Positions 1 through 11,858 of a DNA stretch of 64,000 nucleotides are shown here, piece after piece. The notes below the pieces were generated by a model. The model saw only the letters and a program-made list of their open reading frames with translations, was not told the DNA's origin and made no database searches. The number at the start of each line of letters is the position of its first letter. Positions within the stretch are counted from its first letter, which is position 1. Origin of the DNA: Hyphomonas sp. (GTDB lineage Bacteria; Pseudomonadota; Alphaproteobacteria; Caulobacterales; Hyphomonadaceae); assembly GCA_020638455.1 (NCBI GenBank), contig JACKIK010000002.1, positions 496,001 through 560,000 on the forward strand. The letters run 5' to 3'. A program made the position numbers and the translations under genes.

Positions 1-1264
1 TGTTGTCCACCGGCTCGAACGACATCACCGGAACACCGATGTCGGCAGCGATCTTCGTCAGATCGTAGCCCGCACCGATGTCGCGATCGAGCGTATCGAG
101 CTTCTCGTACAGCAGCTGCGTCGCGCGCTCATGCGCCAGTTCCGACCGGATCTGCCCGGACACTGTTTCGATCGGGAACACCGCGCCCGGCTGGATCGAA
201 ACCAGCCGCGCGACGAGCCACTTGCCATCGCCCATATCCTTCGGGCCGAACAGGGCGCCGCTCTGCTTGCCGGGGCCGAACATTGCGTCGCGCAGCAGCT
301 GGTCGTCGATCTCGTCTTCCTTAGCCGTGCGGGATTCCCGGTTTGCGACGCCCTCAAGCGTTGCCGGGTCGCCGCCGCCGGCCAGCTGTGCGAAGGCGTC
401 GCGCGCGGCATCGCGGCTGTCGAATGTCAGTTCCGTCCAGGTTCGCTGCTCCGGCTCGGAAAACCGCTCGGACTTGCTCGCTTCATAGATTGTCGCGATT
501 TCCTGTTCGGTCACCTCGACCTGGCTGATGAAATCGTCGGCCGAGATCTTCAGCATGTCGATCGCCCGGCGCTCCGGACGCTTCAGGGCTTCGAGGTTCT
601 CGTCATAGAACGCCTTGATTTCCTCATCCGTCGGCGGGGCCGGCTTCGGCACCTTGGTCGCATCTAGCAGGAACCAGGCGACATCACGGGATTCGGCCAG
701 GTAGCGCGTCTGGATATCGTTCAGCAGGGCAGGGACGATCAGACCGGCAGAGGCGGCGCTGTTCAGCGTTTCCAGCGCGAGGTCGCCCTTGACCTGCTCC
801 TCGTATTCCTGCTGCGAGAAGCGGTTCTCGGCCAGCACGCGCTGATAGGTCGACAGGTCCAGCTCACCCGTCAGCGGGTTGCGGAAGGCATCGACCTTCT
901 TCAGTTCAGCCAGCATTGCCTGCGTCGACGGAATGACACCGATCTTGTCCGCAAAGCCAAGATTGACGGTCCGCGACTTCAGCACATTGAACATCTGATC
1001 CAGCATACCGCGCGCGGCGAGGTCTTCCTTCGACACGGGCTCTTTCGACTGGGCGTTGAGATTCTTGAGCAGGATCTCAGCGCGATGGTCGAGCGTCGTC
1101 AGGTCGACGGCCTGGTCGCCCGCGGCAATCAGGTTGGAGCCGAGTCCGGTCCGGATCTGGTTGACCACCCGGTCCGCGCCCCAGACAGCCATGCCCACGA
1201 TAATGAACATGGCAATGAGCTTGCCCAGGAAGGATTGGGTCAGGCTTTTCATGAGCGCGAGCAT
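1..1264 (-). CDS. PpiD/SurA_N-type peptidylprolyl isomerase (partial)
   Basis: Membrane-anchored periplasmic chaperone/prolyl isomerase expected to assist folding of outer-membrane and exported proteins. The frame is open from an ATG at 1264 to base 1, so the C-terminus is outside the window and about 421 residues are visible. The first 35 residues hold a short basic stretch and one hydrophobic segment (LGKLIAMFIIVGMAVWG), followed by a long charged SurA_N-like helical region (to about residue 240) and a parvulin-like region after that. An in-frame TAA 15 bases upstream and an AAGAAG ribosome site support the start. It is divergent from tpiA; a ppiD-like gene next to tpiA-secG-pyrG is common in alphaproteobacteria. 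Domain assignment is by overall pattern; enzymatic activity of the parvulin domain is not established. Confidence 0.85.
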   Translation of the reverse strand, partial: MLALMKSLTQSFLGKLIAMFIIVGMAVWGADRVVNQIRTGLGSNLIAAGDQAVDLTTLDHRAEILLKNLNAQSKEPVSKEDLAARGMLDQMFNVLKSRTVNLGFADKIGVIPSTQAMLAELKKVDAFRNPLTGELDLSTYQRVLAENRFSQQEYEEQVKGDLALETLNSAASAGLIVPALLNDIQTRYLAESRDVAWFLLDATKVPKPAPPTDEEIKAFYDENLEALKRPERRAIDMLKISADDFISQVEVTEQEIATIYEASKSERFSEPEQRTWTELTFDSRDAARDAFAQLAGGGDPATLEGVANRESRTAKEDEIDDQLLRDAMFGPGKQSGALFGPKDMGDGKWLVARLVSIQPGAVFPIETVSGQIRSELAHERATQLLYEKLDTLDRDIGAGYDLTKIAADIGVPVMSFEPVDN

Positions 1265-1360
1265 GAGGCGTCTTCTTTATTTTGCGGATTTCACTGATTT
1301 GCGGGATGGCTCAGTGCTTGCTAGGCGACCCGGCAGACGCAATCAAGAGAGGGAACGCTG

Positions 1361-2104
<744 letters not shown>

Positions 2105-2187
2105 CGGGAAATACTGAAGCCCATGGCTTGGCGCGGCGCCGCATAGGGGATATGCGGGCGGCTTGGACGAAATATATCGGAATTGTC

Positions 2188-2670
2188 ATGCAGAACGTCA
2201 TTCTCGTGGTCCACATCCTCGCCTGCCTGATCATGATCGGGCTGGTGCTGGTTCAGAAATCCGAGGGCGGCGGTCTCGGGATCGGTGGAGGCGGCGGCGC
2301 CAATTCGCTGCTGTCCGGACGCGGCGCGACCGGCGCCGTGGTGCGCTCGACCATCATTTTCGGCGCGATCTTCTTCATCACCAGCCTGGCGCTGACGACC
2401 ATCGCCAGCCGCACCAATGACACCCGCAGCGACATCGAGAAGGCCCTCGCGCCGGAAGATGAAGCCCCGGCCCCGACGTCGACGGAAGACTTCTTCGACC
2501 CGTCCGCGCCGCTCCTGTCCGGCCAGGAAGGTCTGTCCGACCAGCCGGCGACCACCCCGGATGCGGCTGAAACGCCGTCCGATACGCCTGCTGCTGCAGA
2601 CGCAACTCCAGACCAGCCCGCGGAAACGCCGGCTGAAACACCTGCCCCTGAAACGGGCAATCCCCAGTAA
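2188..2670 (+). CDS. secG: preprotein translocase subunit SecG
   Basis: Small inner-membrane subunit of the SecYEG channel. The ATG at 2188 places the first hydrophobic helix (VILVVHILACLIMIGLVLVQ) at the N-terminus, followed by the family hallmark KSEGGGLGIGGGGG cytoplasmic loop and a second helix (IIFGAIFFITSLALTTI). An in-frame ATG at 2128 would add a charged 20-residue tail not expected in SecG, so the internal start is preferred. After the second helix there is an acidic, Pro/Ala/Thr-rich tail of roughly 75 residues ending in repeated PAETPAETPAPE, much longer than the enterobacterial protein. Alphaproteobacterial SecG often carries such a tail; its role is unknown. Confidence 0.95.
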   Translation: MQNVILVVHILACLIMIGLVLVQKSEGGGLGIGGGGGANSLLSGRGATGAVVRSTIIFGAIFFITSLALTTIASRTNDTRSDIEKALAPEDEAPAPTSTEDFFDPSAPLLSGQEGLSDQPATTPDAAETPSDTPAAADATPDQPAETPAETPAPETGNPQ

Positions 2671-2733
2671 TTCTCGCCTGCGGCAGATTTGACCGCGCCA
2701 AGCAAAACCGAATCACGGCATCAGGGTGCTCCC

Positions 2734-4371
<1,638 letters not shown>

Positions 4372-4374
4372 ACC

Positions 4375-5601
4375 TCAGCGTTTCGACAACTCAAACTGCC
4401 CCACATTGATGCGGCCGCCCTCAAAGCCGGCCTCGCAATAGGCCAGATAGAAGTTCCACATCCGCCGGAACGGCTCGTCGAAGCCCATGGTCGAAATCCG
4501 GTCCCAGGCTTCGTTGAATGCCTTGCGCCATTCACGGCAAGTGCGCGCATAGTCCTGCCCGAAATAATGCACGCCACCGAACCGCAGGCGGGCCTCGTGG
4601 AACTGCTCCTTCAGCGCCTTTTCGCTCGGCAGCATGCCGCCGGGAAAGATGTGCCGCTGGATGAAATCGACGCGCTTGCGGTACTTTGGGAACAGTTCAT
4701 CGTCGATGGTGATAATCTGCAGCGCCGCCTTGCCGCCTTCCTTCAGCGTCTCGAAGATCTTGCAGAAATAGCTCGGCCAGTAGCTCTCGCCCACCGCTTC
4801 GAACATCTCGATCGAGGCGACGCCATCATATTTCCCGGCATGGTCGCGATAGTCCTCCAGCCTTATTTCCACCTGCTCCGACAGGCCCTCGCGCTGCATC
4901 CGCGCCTGGGCATAGTCGCGCTGGGAAGGGGAGATGGTCAGGCAGGTCACTTTCGACCCGCGATGCTTCGCCGCGTATTCGGCAAACCCGCCCCAGCCGC
5001 AGCCGATCTCAAGCAGTTCGCTCGACGGCCCCGCGTCGATCCGGTCACAGATGTTCCGGTATTTTGCCAGCTGCCCCTGTTCCAGCGACATGTTCGGATT
5101 GTCGAACAGGGCGGAGGAGTAGGTCATCGACGGGTCCAGCCACTGCGCATAGAAATCGTTGCCGAGATCGTAGTGCGCCATGATGTTCTTCTTTGCGCCC
5201 TCGCGCGAATTCCGGTTCGAGAAGATGTGGCGGACCATGTTGAGCCCGCGCACCACGGCGCCGCCAACGGCAAGGCGCCCGGCCGCCTCGAAATTTGCAG
5301 CGAAGAAGCGCAACACTTCGGTGAGGTCCGGCGTCGACCATTGCCCGTCCATGTAGGCCTCGGCAAAGCCGACATCGCCCCCGGCCATCACCCGCTTCAC
5401 GAAGCGGTAGTCATGCACATCAATCATCGCATCCGGTCCCGGCGCGTCATGGCGGTAAATCAGGACCCTTCCGTCGGGCAGGTTGAAAGAGAGCGTCCCG
5501 CAATGCGTATTCAGCAGGGCAAAGGCCGCCAGTCTGAAACTCGCAGGAACATCTCTCAGTGTGCGGATCGTATTGGGCGAAGCAATGATCGGATCGGTCA
5601 T
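4375..5601 (-). CDS. cfa: cyclopropane-fatty-acyl-phospholipid synthase
   Basis: SAM-dependent methyltransferase that converts cis double bonds of membrane phospholipid acyl chains to cyclopropane rings, acting at the inner membrane surface. SAM motif I is LEIGCGWGGFAEYAAK at about residues 197-212. Upstream FDNPNMSLEQGQLAK and downstream SIEMFEAVGESYW are characteristic of the family, as is the C-terminal YFGQDYARTCREW. The start at 5601 has a strong GAGGAGG ribosome site 5-8 bases upstream; a longer in-frame version to 5784 would add an atypical low-complexity N-terminus. 408 residues. It is followed on its own strand by no close partner, while the photolyase gene upstream is co-directional. 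Confidence 0.95.
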   Translation of the reverse strand: MTDPIIASPNTIRTLRDVPASFRLAAFALLNTHCGTLSFNLPDGRVLIYRHDAPGPDAMIDVHDYRFVKRVMAGGDVGFAEAYMDGQWSTPDLTEVLRFFAANFEAAGRLAVGGAVVRGLNMVRHIFSNRNSREGAKKNIMAHYDLGNDFYAQWLDPSMTYSSALFDNPNMSLEQGQLAKYRNICDRIDAGPSSELLEIGCGWGGFAEYAAKHRGSKVTCLTISPSQRDYAQARMQREGLSEQVEIRLEDYRDHAGKYDGVASIEMFEAVGESYWPSYFCKIFETLKEGGKAALQIITIDDELFPKYRKRVDFIQRHIFPGGMLPSEKALKEQFHEARLRFGGVHYFGQDYARTCREWRKAFNEAWDRISTMGFDEPFRRMWNFYLAYCEAGFEGGRINVGQFELSKR

Positions 5602-5824
5602 GCGGCCTCCTCGGGCGCGGCGCATCCGGTCACCTGGTGGCATACAGCACAAAGCCGCCTGGACGGGTTCCGATACGGATGAGCCGTCTGCTTCTTCCAC
5701 AACAATGGTTCGGCATGGGGCATCGGAACACCTTGCAGCCTGGAAGTGGGTATCATTTTGACTGGTCTCCGTTTCTAAGTCCAATGTTTTCGCGCCCTGA
5801 GAGTCCTTCGCATTGCGTGTTCCG

Positions 5825-7282
5825 TCAGCATTCCGGCCCGCCTTCCTTCATCTGCGCGTACGCCGCCAGGGCCCGTTCCCGGCCCCTGGCGTGCTCCACA
5901 AGCGGCTCCGGATAATCTGTTCCGGGAACCACGCCCGCCGCGCGCAGAGTCGCGTCATCCGCCATCCACGGCGCATGGATGAATTTGTCCGGAAGACCGG
6001 CCAGTTCGGGACACCACCGGCGCACATAGGCGCCATCGGCATCGAATTTCTGTCCCTGCGTGATCGGATTGAACACGCGGAAATAGGGGGCTGCGTCAGC
6101 GCCGGACCCCGCCACCCATTGCCAGCTTGCCGGGTTGGACGCCGGGTCCGCATCGACGAGCGTGTCCCAGAACCACGCCTCGCCGGCGCGCCAGTCGATC
6201 AGCAGATGCTTTGTCAGGAAGGAGGCGACAATCATCCGTACACGATTGTGCATCCACCCCGTCTGCCACAATTGGCGCATGCCGGCATCGACGACCGGAT
6301 ACCCGGTCCGCCCCCGTTGCCACGCCGCAAGCGCGGCATCGTCCTGGCGCCACGTCATATGGTCGAAGCCCTGATTGTAGTTCCGGGTTGCAAGGTCCGG
6401 ATTGTGAAACAGAAGGACGTAGGAGAATTCCCGCCACACGATCTCCGACAGGAACTTCATGGCTCCGTCTTCGCCGATCCGTCCCGCCTCCATGCCGCTC
6501 ATCACCGCGCGCCAGATCTGGGCCGGCCCGACCTCGCCGAACCGCAAATGCGGGGAGAGAGCGGATGTGCCATCTGTGAGCGCCGGTCGGTCCCGGCCTT
6601 CCGGGTATTGGTCCACCGGCCCGCCCAGAAAAGCCGCTAGACGCGCTGCCGCTCCGGCCTCGCCCGGCATCCAGGCCGTTTCCATGCCGCCGGACCAGTC
6701 GGGCATCTCCGGATGCAGGCCAAGCTCCGCGATCCCGAGCCCGTCAATGCGGGGTCCGTCGAGCCGGCGCGGTCGGGGCAGGGCCTCCGGCACGCGATAC
6801 GCCGCCTTCAGCGCCTTCCAGAACGGCGTGAAGACGCGATAGTAACCGCCGGCCCCGGTCTTCAGGCTCCACGGCTCCATCAGCAGCCGCCCGTTGAAGC
6901 TCTGAACGTCAATACCCCGCGGACCCAGCGCCGCCTTGATCGACGCATCGAGTTCGCAGGCGCCCGCTTCATACCGGCGGTTCCAGAACACCGCCTCCGC
7001 GCCGGTCTCCGTGATCACATCGTCGAGGCAAGCGGCCGCCGGCCCGCGCCGGACAGTGAGCTGCCCGCCGCAGCTCCCGATATCCTCCGCCAGCGCCCGC
7101 AAGGACTTGTCCAGCCACCATTTCGACGCCCCGCCCAGAGGCCGCGCACCCGCAGCATCCTCGTCATGAATGAAGACGCATACGACAGGACGCCCGGTCG
7201 ATACGGCCGCATGCACCGCCGGATTGTCGGACAGGCGCAGGTCCTCACGGAACCAGACGATGGCGGGCGCGGCGCGGGACAA
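5825..7282 (-). CDS. phrB: deoxyribodipyrimidine photo-lyase
   Basis: Light-driven repair of cyclobutane pyrimidine dimers. N-terminal Rossmann-type antenna domain begins at IVWFREDLRLSDNPA; the FAD-binding helical domain carries WREFSYVLLFHNP, the signature WMHNRVRMIVASFLTK and DPASNPASWQWVAGSG. The likely start is TTG at 7282, because GGAGGA lies 6 bases upstream and it places the conserved SRAAPAIVWF at the N-terminus; the first upstream ATG (7363) has no such site. 485 residues, normal for class I photolyases. Cyclopropane synthase follows 223 bases downstream on the same strand; a stress-response grouping is possible but not proven. Confidence 0.95.
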   Translation of the reverse strand: MSRAAPAIVWFREDLRLSDNPAVHAAVSTGRPVVCVFIHDEDAAGARPLGGASKWWLDKSLRALAEDIGSCGGQLTVRRGPAAACLDDVITETGAEAVFWNRRYEAGACELDASIKAALGPRGIDVQSFNGRLLMEPWSLKTGAGGYYRVFTPFWKALKAAYRVPEALPRPRRLDGPRIDGLGIAELGLHPEMPDWSGGMETAWMPGEAGAAARLAAFLGGPVDQYPEGRDRPALTDGTSALSPHLRFGEVGPAQIWRAVMSGMEAGRIGEDGAMKFLSEIVWREFSYVLLFHNPDLATRNYNQGFDHMTWRQDDAALAAWQRGRTGYPVVDAGMRQLWQTGWMHNRVRMIVASFLTKHLLIDWRAGEAWFWDTLVDADPASNPASWQWVAGSGADAAPYFRVFNPITQGQKFDADGAYVRRWCPELAGLPDKFIHAPWMADDATLRAAGVVPGTDYPEPLVEHARGRERALAAYAQMKEGGPEC

Positions 7283-7472
7283 GGTTTCCTCCGATCGGGC
7301 GTTGGATGAAATACGCACCGGGGCAGGGACCGGATCGGTCCATCCTGCCGCCACCGCTTTCACGGCTGCACATCACCGGCTATAGCCTCAGGAAACCGGA
7401 GTTTTCCATGATGTTTCGTTCAGCGCCACGCGGCCCGGCCGCATCCAGGGACCGCCGGGAAGGGCAGCGCTG

Positions 7473-8939
7473 ATGGGCCGTTCCTCCCTGATTGGCCTCA
7501 TTTCGGCCGGCGCGGGCAAACGTGTCGTCTGCGTCGGCGACGTGATGCTGGACCGTTTCGTCTACGGCCAGGTCATGCGTATTTCGCCCGAAGCGCCTGT
7601 CCCGATCATGCGCCGCACCCGCGAAGCCGCCATGCCGGGCGGGGCAGGCAACGTGGCTCGCAACCTCGCCAGCCTCGGCGTCCGCACCTCGCTGATCGGC
7701 GTCGTCGGCGACGATGCCGAGGGACGGGAACTCGCCGAGCTGCTCGGCGCGCTCGACGACGTCGAGGCGGACCTGATCGCCATGCGCGGGCGGCCCACCA
7801 CGCTGAAAACGCGCTTCGTCGCCGGCGGCCAGCAGCTCCTGCGCGTCGATGCCGAGGAAACATCGATGATCGGCAAGGCGACTGAGGCGGAGCTGATCGC
7901 CTCGATCATGGACGATGCCGCCCATGCCAACCTGATCATCCTGTCGGACTACGCCAAGGGCGCGATCACCGACAAGGTCATCGAGGCCGCCCTGCAGGCC
8001 GGCGAGCGCTACAGCATCCCGGTCATTGCCGATCCCAAGGGGCGGGACTTCAAACGCTACGGCGCTGTCGACCTGCTGAAGCCCAACGGGCACGAACTCG
8101 CCCATGCCTTCGGCGTACCGGCCGAGTCAGACCAGGACGTGTCCGGCGCGCTCAAGACCGCTATCAACATGCTGCCGGCCAAGGCGATTGTGGTCACCCG
8201 CGCCGCCAAGGGCATGTCCTTCATCTCGCGCGGCGGCAAGGTCGTCCACCGCGCCGGCAAGGCACGGGAAGTCTATGACGTCTCGGGCGCGGGCGACACC
8301 AGCATCGCAGCGCTCGCGCTCGGCCTTGCGGCCGGCGGCACCATCGAACAGGCCGTCGACCTCGCCATCGCCGCCTCCGGTATCGCAGTCGGCAAGTCCG
8401 GCACCGCCACCGTCTCGGCCGCCGAGCTCCGCAGCGCCCTCGAAATGGGCCTCGACAATGGCGGCGTAAGCCATGTGCCACTGGATACGGCGATCAGCCA
8501 GGTCTCCGCATGGCGCGATGCGGGTCTCACCGTTGGCTTCACGAATGGCTGCTTCGACATCCTCCATCCCGGCCACCTGAAAGTGCTGGAAGAGGCAAAG
8601 GCCCGCTGCGGGCGTCTCATCGTTGGCCTCAATTCGGATGCGTCCGTGCGCCGCCTGAAAGGCCCGACGCGCCCGGTCAACGACGCCGAATCCCGCGCCC
8701 GCGTCCTCTCGGGCCTCAGCGCCGTCGACGCCGTTGTCGTGTTCGAGGAAGATACGCCCGCCGCCCTCATCGAGGCGCTGCAGCCGGACCTTCTGGTCAA
8801 GGGCGGCGACTATACGATCGAAACCATCGTCGGCGCCGACACCGTCCTCGCCCGCGGCGGCACGGTCCACATCGTCCCGACAGTCGACGGCCAGTCCACG
8901 ACCGCCGCCATCGCCCGCGCGAAGGCCAAGACAGATTGA
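7473..8939 (+). CDS. hldE: bifunctional heptose 7-phosphate kinase / heptose 1-phosphate adenylyltransferase
   Basis: Cytoplasmic two-domain enzyme for ADP-heptose supply to lipopolysaccharide core. The N-terminal ribokinase-like domain (about 1-320) starts with VVCVGDVMLDRFVYG, has the GGAGNVARN substrate loop and ends with DVSGAGDT, whose Asp275 is the expected base. The C-terminal nucleotidyltransferase domain starts with VGFTNGCFDILHPGH, the HxGH residues being His365 and His368. A weak AAGGG site precedes the ATG. At 488 residues it is the full fused form. No other heptose gene is adjacent. Confidence 0.96.
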   Translation: MGRSSLIGLISAGAGKRVVCVGDVMLDRFVYGQVMRISPEAPVPIMRRTREAAMPGGAGNVARNLASLGVRTSLIGVVGDDAEGRELAELLGALDDVEADLIAMRGRPTTLKTRFVAGGQQLLRVDAEETSMIGKATEAELIASIMDDAAHANLIILSDYAKGAITDKVIEAALQAGERYSIPVIADPKGRDFKRYGAVDLLKPNGHELAHAFGVPAESDQDVSGALKTAINMLPAKAIVVTRAAKGMSFISRGGKVVHRAGKAREVYDVSGAGDTSIAALALGLAAGGTIEQAVDLAIAASGIAVGKSGTATVSAAELRSALEMGLDNGGVSHVPLDTAISQVSAWRDAGLTVGFTNGCFDILHPGHLKVLEEAKARCGRLIVGLNSDASVRRLKGPTRPVNDAESRARVLSGLSAVDAVVVFEEDTPAALIEALQPDLLVKGGDYTIETIVGADTVLARGGTVHIVPTVDGQSTTAAIARAKAKTD

Positions 8940-8967
8940 TCGGATCGCACCGGAAAGGGCAGGTGGC

Positions 8968-9417
8968 CTAGTTCGCGACGCCCTTTTTCAACTCATACGT
9001 GCCGCGGGCCGTGCGGTCGAACCATTCCGGAATGTCCGGATGGCTGAGCGGCACCGTGCTGTCGTCCGGCACGAGGTTCTGCTCGGAGACATAGGCCACA
9101 TAGTGGGTCCGCTCGTTCTCGGCGAACAGATGGTAGAAAGGCTGGTCCTTGCGGGGACGCACCTCTTCCGGAATGGATTCATACCATTCCTCGGTGTTCC
9201 CGAATTGCGGATCGACGTCGAAAATGATGCCGCGGAACGGGAAATGCCGGTGCCGGACGACCTGGCCGATCTGGTATTTTGCCACATGCGTCGAAACGGC
9301 GTTGTAGCGGGCTTCCAGGTCCAGCGGCCGATCCAGCACGAGCGGCTTGTCCGCCGGACGCCCCCGGCGCCCGAACAGGCGGGAAACAAATCCAGAAAAA
9401 CCGCGTCCACTAGTCAT
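8968..9417 (-). CDS. hspQ: heat shock protein HspQ / YccV-like
   Basis: Small protein of the HspQ (hemimethylated-DNA-binding YccV) family, in enterobacteria a specificity factor for Lon protease. The conserved core runs from KYQIGQVVRHRHFPFRG through DVDPQFGNTEEWY to FAENERTHYVAYVSEQNL. The first 40 residues form a basic N-terminal extension (GFSGFVSRLFGRRGR), longer than the roughly 105-residue E. coli protein. An AGGAG site precedes the ATG. Convergent with hldE and divergent from the Ppx/GppA gene. Family is clear; function in this organism is inferred. Confidence 0.88.
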   Translation of the reverse strand: MTSGRGFSGFVSRLFGRRGRPADKPLVLDRPLDLEARYNAVSTHVAKYQIGQVVRHRHFPFRGIIFDVDPQFGNTEEWYESIPEEVRPRKDQPFYHLFAENERTHYVAYVSEQNLVPDDSTVPLSHPDIPEWFDRTARGTYELKKGVAN

Positions 9418-9468
9418 TTACGGCTCCTATGCTACACCTAGCACCAAGAAATCGGTTTGGGCCACATC

Positions 9469-10596
9469 ATGGCTGACAAAAATGGCGCGCCCGGCCGGAA
9501 ACCCCGGCGCCGCTCGCGCACACGGAGGAACGGTCCGCTTTACGCGGCCGTGGACCTCGGCACGAACAATTGCCGCCTGCTCGTGGCGGAGCCGTGGGGA
9601 AAGTCTTTCCGCGTGGTGGATTCGCATTCTCAGATCGCCCGTCTGGGCGAGGGACTGCACGAAACGGGCCGCATCTCCGATGCTGCAATAGAACGTGCAC
9701 TCGACGCCCTCGGCAACATTCGCCGCAAACTGAAGCACCATGGCGTCGGCCGGGTCCGCTGCATCGCGACGGAAGCCTGCCGGAAGGCCGAAAACGGCGC
9801 GGATTTCATCCGCAGGGTGCATGAGGAAACAGGCCTCACCTTCAAGATCATCAATGCCAAGGAAGAAGCGCGCCTGGCGACGATCGGTTGCCACGACCTG
9901 ATGGACGAGGCGGCGAAAACCGTCCTTGTCGTCGATATCGGCGGCGGCTCGACTGAGCTTTCATGGGTCAATGCCCGAATCGCCCGCGACGGCGGCTTCG
10001 AGGGCCTTGTCGAGCGCGCTCCCATCCAGGACTGGACCAGCCTGCCTCTGGGCGTCGTCACGCTGCAGGAGCGCTTCAGCGGCCTGCCGGAGGCGGAGGC
10101 ATTTCCGGCCATGATTGCCCACGCGACCGAAGTGATCGAGGGCTGGAAGGGCACCGAACGCGTCCGCCGCGCCATGGCACACGATGGCTCGCACCTGATC
10201 GGCACCTCCGGCACCGTCACCTGCCTTGCCGGCGTCCACCTGAAGCTGGACCGCTACCGCCGCGACAAGGTCGACGGCTCCTGGCTTTCCAGGGACGAAG
10301 CCCGGCAGTGCATCCAGCTCCTGCGCGATCTCGGCCCCGACGGCCGGGCCACGCTGCCCACGATCGGACGGGAACGTGCCGGCCTGATGCTGTCCGGCTG
10401 CGCCATCATGCAGGCCGTCTGGGACGCGTTTCCGGGTGAACGCATGCGCGTCGGAGACAGGGGCCTCCGTGAGGGGCTTCTCCTGTCGATGATGTACGGC
10501 CGCAAGCCACCCCGCCGGCGCGGCGGCCGGGGGAAGGGACGCGGCAATCCGGGCGAAGCACCGCCTGCATCCTCATCGGAGGCATCCAATGGCTGA
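9469..10596 (+). CDS. Ppx/GppA family phosphatase
   Basis: Member of the exopolyphosphatase/guanosine pentaphosphatase family (ASKHA fold), acting on polyphosphate or pppGpp. The first phosphate loop is AAVDLGTNNCRLLVAE and the second is VVDIGGGSTELSW; GTSGTVTCLAGVH is the third family signature. About 375 residues, the short form with the catalytic module only. The basic C-terminal tail (KPPRRRGGRGKGRG) may bind nucleic acid or be disordered. ATG at 9469 is preferred to a TTG at 9457; neither has a strong ribosome site. The end overlaps rlmE by 8 bases, a coupling seen in other alphaproteobacteria. Substrate cannot be told from sequence. Confidence 0.93.
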   Translation: MADKNGAPGRKPRRRSRTRRNGPLYAAVDLGTNNCRLLVAEPWGKSFRVVDSHSQIARLGEGLHETGRISDAAIERALDALGNIRRKLKHHGVGRVRCIATEACRKAENGADFIRRVHEETGLTFKIINAKEEARLATIGCHDLMDEAAKTVLVVDIGGGSTELSWVNARIARDGGFEGLVERAPIQDWTSLPLGVVTLQERFSGLPEAEAFPAMIAHATEVIEGWKGTERVRRAMAHDGSHLIGTSGTVTCLAGVHLKLDRYRRDKVDGSWLSRDEARQCIQLLRDLGPDGRATLPTIGRERAGLMLSGCAIMQAVWDAFPGERMRVGDRGLREGLLLSMMYGRKPPRRRGGRGKGRGNPGEAPPASSSEASNG

Positions 10597-11293
10597 AGAC
10601 GAAAAGCGCCGCTGGAAGGGCCCCACCGACGGCAAGGGCACGTCCGGCCGTCGTACGGGCGAGCGCAAGATCATTGCCCGCAAGGCCAAGAATGAAAGCT
10701 CCAAGCGCTGGATCGAACGCCAGCTGCAGGACCCCTATGTCAAACGCGCAAAGGACGAAGGCTTCCGCGCCCGTGCAGCCTACAAGCTGCTCGAAATCGA
10801 CGAGAAGCTGCACCTCCTGAAACGCGGCCAGCGTGTGGTGGATCTTGGCTGCGCCCCCGGCGGTTGGCTGCAGGTGGCGCTGATGAAAGGCGCGAGCGAA
10901 GTTGTCGGCATCGATCTCCTGCCGGTCGAGCCAGTCGAAGGCGCTCACATCGTGCAGGGCGATATCAACACTGCCGAAGACGTGGCGGCGATGCTGGATG
11001 GCCTCACCGGGCCGCCAGACCTCGTCCTCTCCGACATGGCTGCCAATACGACCGGCCACAAGCAGACCGATCACCTGCGTACGGTCGCGCTCGCCGAAAT
11101 GGCGGCGGCCTTTGCCGTGGAGCACCTCGCCCCGGGCGGGGCCTTCTGCTCCAAGGTTTTCCAGGGCGGCGCAACGAAGGAAGTGCTGGACCTGCTGAAG
11201 GCCAACTTCGCCTCCGTCCGCCACATCAAGCCACCCGCCAGCCGGGCCGGCAGCCCCGAAATCTTCGTCGTCGCGAAAGGTTTCAGAGGCTGA
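10589..11293 (+). CDS. rlmE: 23S rRNA (uridine-2552-2'-O)-methyltransferase
   Basis: FtsJ/RrmJ-type SAM-dependent methyltransferase that modifies U2552 in the ribosomal A loop, late in 50S assembly. SAM motif VVDLGCAPGGWLQVA is at residues 83-97. The catalytic tetrad K-D-K-E corresponds to Lys66 (AAYKLLEI), Asp149 (LVLSDMAAN), Lys189 (FCSKVFQGG) and Glu224 (SPEIFVVAKGF). 234 residues. GGAGG lies just upstream of the ATG, inside the end of the Ppx/GppA gene, so translation is probably coupled. The 3' end overlaps the convergent SRPBCC gene by 11 bases. Confidence 0.96.
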   Translation: MAEDEKRRWKGPTDGKGTSGRRTGERKIIARKAKNESSKRWIERQLQDPYVKRAKDEGFRARAAYKLLEIDEKLHLLKRGQRVVDLGCAPGGWLQVALMKGASEVVGIDLLPVEPVEGAHIVQGDINTAEDVAAMLDGLTGPPDLVLSDMAANTTGHKQTDHLRTVALAEMAAAFAVEHLAPGGAFCSKVFQGGATKEVLDLLKANFASVRHIKPPASRAGSPEIFVVAKGFRG

Positions 11294-11765
11294 ACAGCGC
11301 CCGCAGCGCAGCCAGCTGCGTCGTGCCCCATCCTGACTCGTAGCCGAGATGCGTTTCGCCCGCGTCGGCGCCGGTCCGCTCGAAGCCGTAATGATGCAGC
11401 TCCACGACCGTGCCTTCGTCAACGCCCACCAGCCGGATGGACACCAGGCTTGGCTGTTCGAACACAGGCGGGTCCCAGTCATTCTCGAAGCGAAGTTCTT
11501 CCCTGGGCACAAATCTCACGATGCGCCCGCCATAGGAAGTGCGAACGCCATCCAGCATTACCGACATCATGATGCGACGACCTTCGCACGGCTCATAGAC
11601 GTCGAGCCACTGGCCATCGGACCGGCCTGCCTCAGGCAGTTCCCTGACAATGCCCCACCAGTGTTGCATTGCCTCGCGCGAAGCAAAGTAGGACCACACC
11701 TCTCCCGGCGATGCCGGAACCAGCACCGAGCGGCGCACGCGCAAATAGCTGTCTTCAGGGTCCAT
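11283..11765 (-). CDS. SRPBCC (START/Aha1-like) domain protein
   Basis: 160-residue single-domain protein of the SRPBCC ligand-binding fold. The N-terminal SVLVPASPGEVWSYFASREA and the region WWGIVRELPEAG are typical of the Aha1/AHSA1-like branch; a C-terminal helix follows. No signal peptide or membrane segment. ATG with AGGAG 7 bases upstream. Ligand and role are unknown. Its 3' end overlaps rlmE; it is divergent from the GFA gene. Confidence 0.75.
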   Translation of the reverse strand: MDPEDSYLRVRRSVLVPASPGEVWSYFASREAMQHWWGIVRELPEAGRSDGQWLDVYEPCEGRRIMMSVMLDGVRTSYGGRIVRFVPREELRFENDWDPPVFEQPSLVSIRLVGVDEGTVVELHHYGFERTGADAGETHLGYESGWGTTQLAALRALFSL

Positions 11766-11858
11766 TGTCGGCTCCTGACGCTTTTATAGTTGAATCCTGG
11801 CATCGCGTCTTGTCCCGTGCCGGTCAGGCTTTAAGCTTGTGGCAAAACGGAGGACGAC